64,000 nt of DNA, taken from the NCBI GenBank assembly GCA_963693285.1, contig OY848917.1, positions 2,978,501 to 3,042,500 on the forward strand, read 5' to 3'. Within the stretch, counting starts at the first letter, position 1; every line of letters starts with the position of its first letter. The translations under genes and the position numbers were made by a program. Source of the stretch: Xestospongia muta. Its lineage: Eukaryota; Porifera; Demospongiae; Haplosclerida; Petrosiidae. The notes below the pieces were generated by a model. The model was not told the origin of the DNA. It ran no database searches and was given only the letters and a program-made list of their open reading frames with translations. This document shows positions 49,501 through 62,932 of this stretch, piece by piece.

Positions 49501-52500
49501 AGAAGACAGAGGGTCTACAAATTAGTGACTGTACACAAGAATGTAAACAAAGTGCAATGGTTTATGACAAATAATGATAACAGTTACTGATAATATCAAT
49601 CTTTAATAGTTCAGTGAAAATTGTGTAATTTAAATCCTTTTCTGCTTTAATTCAAGACTGCACATTAATATCGATTGAGGTCACATAAATTGATGAATAC
49701 AATGACAATCTATTAGCATCAGTAGATCTTTTCTACGACATAAAATATCGTTTATGTTCAAAGCCTACTAACTATTTTTGCTACTAACTCTTGTTAATGA
49801 ACCTTCCAGGTCACCTCACGTCACCTCAAATCACCTAGGTAATCTAGTACGCCAACTTAATCTATTTATCTTATGAAGTTATTTCAAAGGAACTACACCC
49901 TTTCTTATTTCTCACGCTGATGCATTTCTGACAGATTAGCGTAAAGGTTGCTAGGTTACACAGTGGTCACTAAGCAACATGTGACATAGAGACACATGGA
50001 TAAAATATGTCTAGTGCCTTCACTTGTAAATGTATTTTGAGAATAATTTGTTTAATATGTTATTAGAGATGTCAGCTTACCCAGAACTCTTACAATAACA
50101 CTGTGTTCTCATGATATGGTCACTGATCTTGTGCTTGTGGAATGAACTGGTTTAGTGATAATTAATATTAGCCATAAACACATTTAGTAATACTTAATAC
50201 AATGTCTCAGATATTTCAGTCATCAAATAGTTCAATAACTTAATAATTATCATGATACTTCAGTGTATATTCCTGTAACTAAAAGACAACACTAGTTCTG
50301 TCTTGTAATAAATGTCACCAAATAGTGTCCTTGGTAGGCCACTGAATTATATGAAGTTCATTGAAATATCAAGGAATGCTGTTTACTTTGTTTTTCAAAT
50401 ACTGTATACATAATATGCCATTTCAGCTTATAAAGATCATGCGAGTCTACTGTCTACCCACAAATACAACTTCTTTTACTGATGTATCTGTAAAACAACC
50501 AACAGATGGCTAAGTGTAGTCAACTTAACAACACGAGTAACAAAAGTTAAGTCTTGTAAATTACTCATGTAATATTCAATAACTAATTACTCAAATACAA
50601 TTGCTTTAAAAACAGAAGTGAAGCCATCAAAGATTTCAAGGTCAAGGTCACTATAGTATTCAAAAATAAGTACTGCAGCTTCATTAGGAAAAGACCATAA
50701 GTAATAGACTATCAGTAAAAGTATTGAACAATAAACAAGACCCACTCCTATACAAAATAGTAATACTTACAGTATTTCTATAGCAACAGTCTCCCCAAGA
50801 ACAACAAGGAAATGGTAGCACTGAACATGGCCAAAAAACTATGACTTTAAACTTCAATATATGTGGCCAACTGTTTTTTCTGCTACAGCGTATGCTGTTC
50901 GTTGTTAATATATATACATACACAAGCAGATAGATAATAAATATTTTTTAAAAAAAGATATGTAGTTAGTAAAACAAACAAAGGGAGGCAATGCATATGT
51001 AAGTGATACAATACAATTTATAATTGTGCTTAAGTTAACACATTATACCACACCACAACATCTGTACATCATTCCACACCCTTATCCCATTCTTTCCAAA
51101 GCAGACATCAGGTGTTTGCTAGACTAAGTATAAACAAACCAACTCCTGCTTCATCATAACAGTTTATATAAAACAAAGTGTTGATCCACTTCAAGAGCAA
51201 GACTAGGAGGTCTTCCAGGAGTAAAGTATCCCTTATGAACATCTGGAGAAAATTCCAATGGTGTGAACTAATGCACACATAACTACTATACATAGTAATA
51301 CTAGCTTATACTGTACAATATATGCACAATAATCAGATTTAAAGAATGAAAATGCATCTGTGTACACTTTTGTGTGGAATGGTGTGTGATAGTGGTCTAA
51401 AAGGGACTACACAAGGTCACATCTGTTAATTCCTTTTCAAAACCTCTGACATTGTAAATGTATATGCAGGAAAACAATATTGGATACTTCACGATGAGTA
51501 CAAATGAGAAATCAGTAAACAGCTATTATCAGACTGGTCACGTAAACAAGTAGTACAACGAGAGTGAGTATAACAATTACATTTTGTTCTATTAACAAAT
51601 TTACACGTACGCACACAAACAATCAAAAAAAAATCAATTATCAATATCCTTACATATCAAGAACCAATAACACGTGTAAAGATGTATTATAAATTGCCAA
51701 AAATAGAATAAGTACTCACATGAAAAAGTAAACACTATGACACAAACACGTTTGTACTACATGTACATGTACAACAAGTGATTACTTGTAGATATTGGCA
51801 GACAATGTCTCTATCAATGGCTTTAAACAAAACATTGAGACAAATAATACAACCTAATATAACAAAAGTTACAAAAACAATCACCCTAAGAGGAAACAGA
51901 GATAGTTATCATAACCTTTTGTATGTATACAAAGTATATGGATCTACAGGCAAGTTTTTATGCAATGATTTCCTTTCCAAAACCTCCTTAACTGATCAGT
52001 ATACACACAAACCATCATTGATGATTTCACTATCAGATATTACTTCAAAACCATACATGCTTAAATAGACTTTATATACTATATACTTTCCAAAACAGAA
52101 CATGATAAAATAAATGTATTTGTAGTCTAATTGAATGACAATTCAGGACATTTCATAATTGCTGTATTACATAAAATATGTTTCTAACATTTCTATTACC
52201 TATTGACACACACATAGCTACTATGAGGTACATGGATGCTTAGAGTGACAACATAATGCCAAGTGAAATAACCAAAGCCAACAGCAATGTCTGTTCTGTG
52301 TTCAAGTTAACTTTGACCTTGTAAATCCATAATTTCTTGTTGCCATATTACAATTCCTTAATTATAAGCAACAGAAGTAACTCTTGTCAATGTATACTGT
52401 ATGTATCAACACAGAACTACAAGGAGAAGCTGACAAATTCCTACAAGTAAACGTCAATATTAGTTATCTAAGTGAAGTCCAAGGAAATACAACTATATAC

Positions 52501-55500
52501 ACTATGTATATTTTACATGTACTATACTAAGATTTGACAAAGATATATAAACACACACACACACACTGAGTCACATATGTCTGGGTGTATACCACATACA
52601 TTAGCAAATTCCTGTGAATAACAAATTAATTCCTGTGAATAACAGACAAATGATTATATCATATGTACATGTACATCACATCTACCACATGAAACACAGT
52701 GCAAAGGAGGACCATTCAGGTTTAGTTTAAAATCCAGACTACAGGTGGTACATTGGTAACTAAATTAAATATATATCTTAACATTCTACTAATTGAATTA
52801 GTATTCTCTAATTCTTAACATCTGTTAATGTGGTCTTTGTAGACTGTTTGTTACACAAGACTCAAAATTGGTCCATATGTTCAACATCAAACCACAAACG
52901 AAAAATTTGAAAGATCAAAGGACGAGAATCTGAAACAAACATTATTTCTTCAATGAACACAATCAACGAAGTAGCATCATCATTATTATTACACAATATA
53001 ACACAACATGTAAATAATTACTTAATTGTGGGTATTAATGGTCACGGTACTTCAATACAATGAACAATAATAATTTTGGTGATTTTAAACATCCTAAAAT
53101 TGAGTTTTAAATAAAAAATGATAAGAAACAGTATTTCGTAGTTTGCATTGATGTGGAACCAGAAGTTCCCTTTACTATAAATAATGACATAGTTCCTAGT
53201 ATTCAGACACAAAGGAAACTATCTAAGGAAACTATTAAAATATCAATTATTTAATTACTGTCGCTTTGACATTTAAGAGTTCTACCTGGACTACTATATA
53301 TAGTCTAAATAATGGATTAGGTCATTGTCATAACTTACAAATATTTCTAAAATAAGCTAAAGGATGTCACATTGCCATGAGAAACCATTTCACACTTATT
53401 GTACAAAATCTATTGTCACAACAAATCAATCTTAATATAGCAGGAAATATTGGCAAAGGTTTTAATTTAGAAGTTTGCTCTCATTTTTTCAGATACTCCT
53501 GCAATCTTTGTCTTAACAAAAACTTTATTAAATTTCAAAACTTCAACAATATGTTATTTCAGAAAATATTCTTTAAATTTTCTGCCTGTCAAATATTTCA
53601 TTAAGGGCCAATGAGCTCAAACTATTTCATAAAAACATCTTTCACTACAACATGTATTTAGTCTATTTACAAATGTAGTCCCAAATATCACAAATTAATT
53701 ATAAAGATGGAAGGACATTACTGTGCCTGCCATCTCTACATAGGCAGAGCTACAGTCTCTGGCTTATTAGAACTTTAAACATTTACAGTTTGTGATCACA
53801 CAAGCACTTCAATAATGAAAGTACGTACTTTAAGGAATAGCCTCTATATTTGATTTATTTTGAATACTTTATGATTTGTAAAGAAACTAAAACAACAATC
53901 AGTAATCATTTACTATTGAATCCATGCTGTCTATTTCAGTCAAACTATATACTCTCATATGAAGCTATTTCCTTCAATAGCATCAAAAATTGCCAGTCCT
54001 CTATGAACTGTGTCAGTATAATAGGTTGCAGCTGGCACAGCTAGTATGAGTTAAAGAAATAAAGACAACAATTTTCTTTGATGAACAGTTTATTAGCTGA
54101 AACAAAACATCTTATTACGCTCTGATTTAATTTGAAATTATTGTCTGAGATAAAGTGGGTAAGATTGCAAGTCTGGTTGTAATGACATAACACATACATG
54201 TCGTAGGTACAAATCTTAATAACAGGATATCATATGATTGAACACATTACATCATAGGGTTTTGCCCAGATTAACCACCATCATCAACATCATTAATTGC
54301 CTATAAGGGGACTATGACCTGAATTGATTATTACAGAGCGTTGGTAAGAAACAATGAATATCTAGGGTTTTTTCTACAAAAATACCCAAGTCATAAAATC
54401 TTTATATCTAAAACAACATTTCTTAGTATCATATTTAGAAATTGGTCGAGCAACAATTTTTTTCTACTTTTTTTTAGTTTTTGTGATGATTCAAGAACTA
54501 CAATGAATTCCTCACAGAAACAACACATCTTTACAAAGGCTATGTGATATTGTAAACCTTGTTCTGAGAACTTCAGAAACAGAAGTATCAATTCCAGTAG
54601 CTCATCATAGTAGATACGTGTAGATATTGATACAAGTAAAAGATATATTTTATTAAACAATAAATTTAGATCAAAAAGTATTAAATTCTATTAGAGTACA
54701 ATGTCAGCCACTGCTTCTTGTAACAAGATAATAATTGTAAAAAGCCTCCTAATATTCTTTGCGATGCTATAAATTTTTAAAGACTGGACTGATAGATTGG
54801 ACAATGATTACATAAATGAACCATATGTTTGACTTTTGCATGAAATGATGTCATCATCTACCCATCTACCTGTGGTTAGTGGACAACATTAGGACACCTG
54901 TACATAGTCCCTGAGGTAATGTTCTGGTAAATTAGACAGTCTAAAGTTTAGACTTTTAAGGTTTAAGGTATAAGGTTGAATATAAACATCCTTAAAAATC
55001 AATAAAAATTTATCAATTCTTCTAACAACTTCTACCTTATGCTCCAACTTAATTGTATAATCTCCCTTTACTCTATCATAACAGGCAAGACAAAGCAAGT
55101 TATGCATAGTAGTTCCAGAAAGCAGGATACTATCATGATAATTAATACTGACACTGCACGGTCATGCTGACATCAGAACAATTTGTAACTATATGTACAA
55201 GTAACGTGAGTACATAAGGATATGATCAAAGGATTTTTATCATAAGGTTCACATGATTTTGGCATCACCCAATATAAATTGAACATGTAACATGTAAGGC
55301 AGTGTGAACATGCATTTCCTTGATAAGAACCCCAATGTTTATTTAATCCATTTGAATGCTGACATTGATCAAATGTCAGCATTCAAATGGTAATTTCCCC
55401 TATCGTTAATTGATATCATTATAATTAATAGCCGCTATATGCTTCTATGTACCTTCCTACAAAACTCTATACTGTATATGGGGTTACCAAAATAATTTAA

Positions 55501-58500
55501 AGTTAGAATTTAATCACTGAAGAGCCAATGAGAGTCAAAAGGCACAGTGTACATGTAAACTAATATATGTATATTTACAATAATGGAATATGTAGACATT
55601 ACTAACTCTGTAAGGACAGCAGTTCCACAGGTAAAGGTTATTGATGTAACCATGAAATAAATTACTAACCTCATAATTGGGAGTTGAATTAGAAGTACAG
55701 ATGTTAGCATCCCAATTATAGAAAGAGAGATCAGTGTGTCGTGGGAGAAGCCTCTTACGAGATGAAAAGTATGGCTCAAAGTCTTCAGTCTAGAAGGAGA
55801 GAATATTATGTCATGACATATAGGCATGTCGAGTATATGTACATGTATAAAACTAAATGTCCAGTCCTTGGACATTAGTATGTACAATGCACATTAGCTA
55901 TTAAGGTACATTGTAAAGTAAAGAAGCTAAGTAAACAAGATTACTTTTAATACTAGAAAATTTACAACAACTTCAGGACCATCAAAAGAGCAAATTTTCT
56001 TTAATCAACTGCAAAGCTGTGGTGATTGCTAAGAAGCATTTTCTCAAGTTACAATGTTACAGTCAATTTAAATATCAATTAGTTATATCCAACAAATGAA
56101 ATTTGCAATACTAAATTAAATATATTGGTTGCAATATTCGTTAGTGTTCAAAGTATGCATGTTAATTTAATTGATGCAATTAATGGTCACATACAGTCAT
56201 ACAATAAGATGCTGAAAATAAATTTGACGTAATAGAAATGTAGCACTAGATATCTTAGGACAACCTGGTATGGTTTGGGTACCAGATGGAAAAATAAATA
56301 TACAAGAGGTGGAATATTAACAATATGAATAATATCAAATTAATTATATTCATATACCCCCCTTGGATAATGAGAGGTGTGTAAGAATTCTGGGTGGATT
56401 TTCAAAAAAAAAACCAGAAAGGTTCTGTTTCTCTACTAGGATCAAGATATTGGTAAGTACAATCACAGTTGTATAGACTAGACATTGTATTAAACAATAC
56501 AATTAAACTTCTAAATTAAAAAACCCTTTGACTTTACTGAACTAAGCATGACATTTATTCAATGCATCATCAAACTGTATTTACTTTCAAAGAGCTGCCA
56601 TATATACAGAAATAAACAAGATTAACAGTGTGAAAATAGTTATCACTGCAAGATTATTTGAAGGCAATAGACAGAGAGTTTAGTGCATATTACTATAATT
56701 AGTATATCCTACCAAATACAAGTACTTGTCCCAAACAGTCTTACTGGCATGCATGAAACATGTCAGGTAGTAATTTTTTCTTGTTTTATGCTATAGAACC
56801 ACTACACAAAAGGAATTGGCCACTTGTCAATTATTTAAAAAATGGCAGAGAGTGGTTCTCCAGTAGAAAGAATTCTCAAACGAGGGAAACAAATTGGAGT
56901 AGTTAAAGACTTGGAACGACCGTGGGGACTAACCCTGAACAACAACCATATAGTCGTCACAGAATCAGACAAAGAGTGTGTTACTATATGCAATAAAGAA
57001 GGTGATAAAGTCCTGACATTTGGATCTAGAGGAGGTAAACAAGGCGAGTTCATGTCTCCACTAGCAGTAGCCATTACTAAAGACAACCACATTGTTGTAG
57101 CTGACAAATTAAGAGTTCAAAAATTCACTCTAACTGGTGAATTTGTTAAGTCTACTTCAAGCCGCAAGCTTTCCTATGACAGTCCATTTGCAATGAGTGT
57201 TCATCCAAGTACAGGTGATATCTACATTGTTGACTCAGAAAAACACAATGTATTGGTTATCACTGAAGATTTGGTATTTGTGAGGACTTTTGGAACAAAA
57301 GGTTCCGAAGCTGGCCAATTTAACAAGCCACGAAATATTGCTATTAACAATCAAGGTATTGTTTATGTTGTCGATTACAATAATGATCGTGTATGTAAGT
57401 TCACATCAGATGGAGAATATTTAGCATCACTAGGTACACCAGGATGTGGTGCTGGGGAAATTGATCGTCCCTCGGCAGTTGCTGTGGATGCAGATGACTT
57501 TGTTTATGTCACAGAAATGGTGAATGGACGTGTATTTGTATTTGATTCAAAGGACACTTTTGTTCACTGCTTTGGTAAATGTGGAAGTGGTGAAGGCCAG
57601 TTCAGTGCTCCACAAGGAATTGTCGTTGACTCACAAGGAGATATTATTGTCAGCGACACATACAACAACAGAATCGTTATAGTTTAAGATTGATACATAC
57701 AACCACTATTTACATGTGAAAACTAACTTTTACTCTCTTTTTCATACATTCCTAAAACAATGTACATTACATTGTATAACCATCAAGTGACCCTTTATTA
57801 CTTCAAATAACAAATTTATTCTGTTCTTCACCCTGCCTTTGTCTAAAAGGTTGTTTTAATATTTAATAAAGTGATAGAAGCTATAGACATCAAGAGTTAA
57901 TATAGTTTTATCAATAAAAAAACAAGATTATAATTTTAAAAAATTGTCTTAAGACTTTTTTGATAGTACTGTTGGCGTTATAAAAGAATATATTTTCCAT
58001 ATTCTGAAGATTAAAAGAATTGGCAGAAGCTGTGAAGTTAGTCAAAGATATTTTCTTGAGCAACAGTAACTCACAAGCTTGAGTCAGTCATGCCCAATTC
58101 GTAGAACAGTAATTAAATTCATTGGATGATGCAATGTGCTTTAATGGGTCATTCATAGCTTTAGAAGTCATAAACAACGATGAAATAAAACAAAGTTGAA
58201 GTGACAAAGTTGAAGGGTCAGTGCTTACAAAACAAATACACATGTGGTCCAAAACAATCTTATGACCAACTGGCACACATACTGTGTTAGACAGAAATCA
58301 TGTGACATCACAGCAAAAAATTTGAATGACTATACTAAGTTCCATCCAAAATGTAAAAAATGGAATGAATTTCTAATGTACATGTACATGTACCTTCCTC
58401 ACTAAGAAGACATTTAGGGACAAGACATCAATGAAGTAGTAATATTTTGATATAACTAGTCTAGAGCAAGCAGGAGCTGTTTGTCAAGCACTACTAGTAG

Positions 58501-61500
58501 CTACAATCCATTGCTACATTACCATTTATACAACTTTGTACAACATGAAAACAAGGTATTGTTAAGATGCCATATATAAAGCATGTAAGTGTGGTATTTC
58601 AAAATCCTTGATTATTATTTACAAGTATTCTACATCCATAGACTGTCATTTATATCATATCTTCTATGGAACTATTCCAACAATTTTATGAAACGTTACA
58701 CATAAGCCTGGTAGGATAGTACCACAAGTTGTACAGAACTTATGAAACAGTTTTGTCAAGGCTATCAAAACATCTTATTGAACTGTTCTACAACTCAAAC
58801 CACATGATACTATATTGTTCTAGCTCACATGCTTTGTGTAGATTGTATACAATAGTATATCTATTTCACATCATTTGCATTGTGTATATTCGTTTTATTT
58901 GATTGTTGCATGAATAGATCACAACATTTGTAATTATTTAACAAATTATTACTGACTTACTTTTAATCTATGAGCAAAGTCAATATATCCAGAGACTTCT
59001 TGTCCTCGAGAATTTTTGTCTCTTATAAAAATGATGGTCTGAAAAATAAAAGTATGGTTACATAATAATATAGACTACAGCCACTAATTATGCACCGTCT
59101 TTACTCAAATAGAGGCTGAGGACTCTATTTTATTTCAATATTTTTGGCTAAGCCTCAGGAATGGGGTAAGCAACTAGTCTTTTTCATTGAATAACTTTAA
59201 TACACAATTTATTGTACTGATAATGACTGGGGAAGAAGTTCCAGTCTTAATTCCTATCAATTTATCCTGAAGTCTTCCAGCAACTTAAGTACCATGTCTT
59301 ATGACATACAGAATAAATAACGTCTACTAACGAGTCAAGAATATTTTCACTGCAAGATCAGAAATTATGTACTTTAAACCTCATTGGGTTGATAGAAATT
59401 GCTTAAAATATAACAAAGCTGCTCTGTTAAAAACTACAGTATTGTCTCAATAAGAGCAAATGATTGCTCTGGCCATTCAAGCTTAAAAAAAATATGCAAG
59501 TCAAGCTAGCAATTACATGACACTATGCCTGTTAATATACTTCATTGAATTCTTTCCCAATGGACATGGGTCAATAGTTATATTAGACCATGGAATATAA
59601 CAGGAACCCTACACACCTTTTGTTTATTAGCCATAAACACATAAGGTAGGAGTGTGCAACATTCATACACAAAATTGATTTACATCTAATTACATGTTTT
59701 GGCGAATATTAGACCTGTTGCTATTTTAAAACCACTTGTGAAGCCATCTCCAACACATGTGTAAACCATAGCTAGCAGACGACTATTTTAAATCGAACGT
59801 TTCTGGCAAGAAAAGGCCTAGTTGCTGAGATGTAAAAGAAACTCAAGAAGACATCAGAGAGAAATTTTGGCAGCAAAATTAGAGATCTTTTAAAATTAGT
59901 AGAAGTGACCATGTTCATTTTGTGGGCATGGCTTTGTGAGTGGTACAATAGTAATAGCTTTAAGATTTGCAAAAACAAGAATATTAATTATTCACGTCAG
60001 TGTTTCACACTCCTCCCTTGAAATTGGTATGGCCTCCTGATATTTGAAATTATATAATATAAGTGCCCCATACTTATATTCTAGAGTTTGTAGTATAAAA
60101 AGCATAAGTTGCACAAAATTGAAAATTGGTGCACAGGATTGTAGTGAACACAATCTTCAAAATAATAAACATGTAGATACTTGTATTCGTGTACAGTACC
60201 TGTAGTACATATGAACTTACAGTCATTTTACCACTTCTATTAGCTTCTTCACGCTGTGCTAATGCTTCAAGAAACAACGAGCCTTTGAGATCTTTACCTC
60301 CATGGCTAAGTTCTCTAAAGGAAAGAGGAGACAACTACAAATTCATTTAACAACTAAATGTAATAGAAAACAGTAATATGTCAATGATGGTTAGTATATC
60401 CTCCACAAGATGATCAAATTTTAAAGCAGTCCTCACTTTTTCTGATCTCTTCTTGACAATTTGCTAGCAGCAGCTGCCTGCTTACGAGTTTCAAATTCTT
60501 CTCTTTTTATAACCTACAGTATAAGACAATGCCTTTATTTAGAATAAAATGAAATGGCCTGTCACAAGTCTTGTATCATTTACCAGATAAAACAGATTTG
60601 AAAAGGCGAGTACAATAATAAGAAAGATGACAAAAGGTTATAGTCAAAGTGAATTTAATCAATTTTTGTAATAGACATTGATGTAAGGATTATTATAACT
60701 AACATACTAGCTAGTCTTTAGCTATCCAACAATACCAACAACTATTGACATACAGAGATAAAGCTACATTGGGATCAAAGTATTGACATGGGAACCAAAA
60801 AATACCCATCCACCAGGGGCATTGCAGTCTTGCGATTAGACTATGGTTAATGACAGTATTACACTCAAATGATAAATCATTGTTAATGCTCACCACTACC
60901 CATGGCCCAAAGCTTATAGGCCTGGCCTACACCAAAAATAGTGAGTCTGGATTGTGGTGGCACTCCCATACTGTCTACTATGAATCACAAAAGCATAAGA
61001 TTTGATAAATGAATTAGTGGTACTAACCAGTCACAATACTACCTTAAATTATTACTACTAATTGTGTGTACTATAACTTAGTTGTGATCACAAATACTAA
61101 ATTGGTACCAAACGCACAAACAAATTTTGTATGAACACTTACTTTACATGGCAATCTTGAACAGGTAGTTATTAAAATGCAGTACGTGAGAAGATCCTTT
61201 CTGCATACCAAATTTCATTGATTTATTGTTCAAGATGACTGTGTAGCAACTGTTTGTATGCAAACTTTTATTCGAAACTCGTTTGTGCATCTGGTACCAT
61301 TTTAGTATCTATGGTTACAACTATATTTGTGAAATAAAACAATTAAGCGATTATTACATTACTTGGGAATTCACTAAGATTAATACACCTAATTAATAGA
61401 AGGCTTAAAGTATATTGACTTGGTAATAATGCCATATTTATTACTTTATTGTTGTTGAAGGTCAATTATAAACATGTAATGGCAGTCAGCCATTGGATTT

Positions 61501-61832
61501 TCTAGATCCACAACAAACCACACACACAATAAAGAATAAGTAAATTGACAGTAGCACATCCTCAGTGCTACTTTAACACTTCATTATAGTAGTCATTGCA
61601 TACATACCTCTCCACTTCCTCTGTACCCTAACTCTACAAGCTGTCTGGCTAATTCTTCATCCTAAACAATTGCAATAAAAAGAAATATGCTAATAGCTCA
61701 AGGTAGCTATAGTAGTACCTCTAAATAGTACAAATCTGTAGGTGTAATCTGAGAATCTAAATAGTGTTCATATGTGGCGAATTCAGTGACAATACTGTCA
61801 GCAACACTTGGACCTTCTTCACCAGCAGCCAT
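39596..61832 (-). CDS. CFAP299: cilia- and flagella-associated protein 299
   Basis: Eight exons read on the minus strand: 61832-61719, 61661-61608, 60513-60437, 60314-60221, 59038-58961, 55789-55670, 44194-44120 and 39691-39596. All are GT-AG and in phase; 235 residues, close to the vertebrate length (about 233). It matches CFAP299 (human C4orf22, DUF4464) throughout: [56 protein letters not shown]-like [82 protein letters not shown] and YDHITRRKA at the end. Its function in motile cilia is inferred from the family name and phylogenetic pattern; the biochemical role is unknown. Introns range from 57 bp to 11,475 bp. The start is set at MAAGEEG; an in-frame ATG ten codons upstream (61862) also exists. 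AATAAA (minus strand, 39594-39589) almost touches the stop. Confidence 0.93.
40507..40560. repeat. (CT)n(AC)n compound microsatellite
   Basis: About 28 bp of CT followed directly by about 26 bp of AC, in CFAP299 intron 7. Confidence 0.95.
41547..42004. repeat. diverged tandem duplication, about 230 bp
   Basis: Units at about 41547-41788 and 41789-42004 share TTAAGTACAATTAA, GACATTCCAA, ATATCTTGTTCTCA, GTATAATGACCT-like and GTCTTATTAAGA blocks, with many substitutions and small deletions. Located in CFAP299 intron 7. Confidence 0.8.
42825..43158. repeat. 81-bp minisatellite, four copies
   Basis: Four units with an exact 81-bp period (starting at 42825, 42906, 42987 and 43068) plus a short fifth piece, almost identical. 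Each contains GATTAATGTA-CATA-TACATTAATC, a 10-bp inverted repeat around a four-base loop. Located in CFAP299 intron 7. Confidence 0.95.
44195..55669 (-). other. 11.5-kb intron 6 of CFAP299
   Basis: No supported exon or nested gene. It holds CA/TG tracts (44342-44360, 45664-45680, 52553-52566), a short duplication near 46470-46545 (TATATGTGACAAATCT) and scattered ACATGTACATGT words. Open stretches reach about 97 codons, within chance expectation. Confidence 0.5.
44951..44998 (+). repeat. tRNA-like pol III promoter fragment (possible SINE head)
   Basis: GGTGGCCCATAGAGGTTAA (box-A-like) followed 32 bp later by GGTTCAAATGCC (box-B-like, one extra base). This is the pattern of tRNA-derived SINE heads, but the spacing is shorter than in a tRNA and no cloverleaf could be drawn. 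Weak. Confidence 0.25.
56842..57687 (+). CDS. six-bladed NHL-repeat beta-propeller protein
   Basis: A 281-residue frame made almost entirely of NHL repeats, at about 27-60, 72-103, 114-150, 162-197, 209-244 and 256-281, with typical cores ([56 protein letters not shown]). It resembles the C-terminal propeller of TRIM2/3/71-type proteins, which binds protein or RNA partners, but RING, B-box and coiled coil are missing. The frame stays open 15 codons upstream of the ATG to a strong acceptor (TTTTATGCTATAG, ending at 56796), so either the 5' UTR is spliced or this is the last exon of a longer protein. AATAAA lies at 57865-57870. The gene is antisense inside CFAP299 intron 5. No B-box-like exon was found in the preceding kilobase. 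Confidence 0.8.
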   Translation: MAESGSPVERILKRGKQIGVVKDLERPWGLTLNNNHIVVTESDKECVTICNKEGDKVLTFGSRGGKQGEFMSPLAVAITKDNHIVVADKLRVQKFTLTGEFVKSTSSRKLSYDSPFAMSVHPSTGDIYIVDSEKHNVLVITEDLVFVRTFGTKGSEAGQFNKPRNIAINNQGIVYVVDYNNDRVCKFTSDGEYLASLGTPGCGAGEIDRPSAVAVDADDFVYVTEMVNGRVFVFDSKDTFVHCFGKCGSGEGQFSAPQGIVVDSQGDIIVSDTYNNRIVIV

Positions 61833-61843
61833 TTTATGGATTG

Positions 61844-61857
61844 GTAGCCTTGGTAAC
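61844..61857 (+). promoter_or_regulatory. RFX X-box of CFAP299
   Basis: GTAGCCTTGGTAAC matches the X-box consensus GTNRCC-N(0-3)-RGYAAC at every position with a two-base spacer. It lies 12 bp upstream of the assigned CFAP299 start codon. RFX factors bind such sites and control ciliary genes across animals, so the motif and the gene identity support each other. Confidence 0.75.
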
Positions 61858-61862
61858 CGCAT

Positions 61863-62930
61863 AAATACCTTTTGCGCATGCTCAAATTTTAGAATCCCCG
61901 CGATATGACTGTTACTGTTTATAGATACTAATTTTGTATTGTCCCTGTGGACTGATACTATATTCCTAGTCACCTTTAGGCGAGAAGTGTCCAATTATTA
62001 CTATATATTATTCGATATTAGTGAAAGTGTATTATTACTAGCAATCGTAATCTAAGCCACACCCATTTTTGTGGTAGGTGTGGCGTCCATAAAAGAACGT
62101 AAATACGATTATTTTACGAAATGACTACACGAAAAACTCAATAATCATAAACAGTTTGGATACCAAATTCACAGGGGTAACACGCTCAACTACAAGGTAT
62201 GACCGTGTAGGTCTCGTTTTGAGTACTTCAGAAACAAGACTAGTGATTTCCGCAGTTTACTACATAGGTGGATGAGGCACTTATCTTTTGGGGGGGGCTC
62301 ACACCATAACTATATGATGAATATGCAGACACGAATGTACCCATAATGCAGAAAGTATGTTTGATATAATCACAATCAGTATTACCAACATTAATTTAAA
62401 ATGTACCAAAGTATTTCCTTTACTCATCATTTACCATAACAAATTCCTTAGCTATTTCAACAAGATCACACTCATTAGTTATGCATTTGTGTACATGAAG
62501 ACACACTCTATATATCATCTAACTTTTATGGATGCTTTGTGATCTTCAATATCTTGACCATGAACAATAAGTTTATGACACTACCACTGAATGTGTTAAG
62601 ACACTGGTACAAACTGTGGTGATCTTACTAGTGAATTTATTTATTATAATAAAAATAATTATTTATTGTTTATAAAAGGACTATATTTCTATGAAAGTGT
62701 ATTCCTCATTAATAAAATCATCAATATTATTTAGCATATATAAGCTATTTTTAATGAATAATTAATAGCTCTATTAGCGGAAAGAAAAGAATGCAAACGG
62801 AGTAGTTAACAAATATACTTTATTAATTTTAAGCTAAGATATCCTGAGATTATAAGATCATCCTTCCTTGCAATTGTTATTGTCATTTATATAACATTTA
62901 TAATAAATATACAATTATAACATCATTGGT
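61863..62930. other. CFAP299 5' flank and intergenic sequence
   Basis: Includes a hairpin GCCACACC...GGTGTGGC at about 62056-62085 and a run of G near 62290. Otherwise AT-rich with no supported gene. Confidence 0.4.
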
Positions 62931-62932
62931 AT

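Noticed and set aside
51778..52068. 96-codon plus-strand frame
   Set aside because: Composition resembles surrounding AT-rich DNA; no supporting signals.
55510..55887. 125-codon minus-strand frame at CFAP299 exon 6
   Set aside because: Shadow frame; the real exon (55789-55670) reads in another frame ([20 protein letters not shown]).
62056..62085. GCCACACC...GGTGTGGC hairpin considered as a transposon end
   Set aside because: Only eight paired bases and no matching second terminus.
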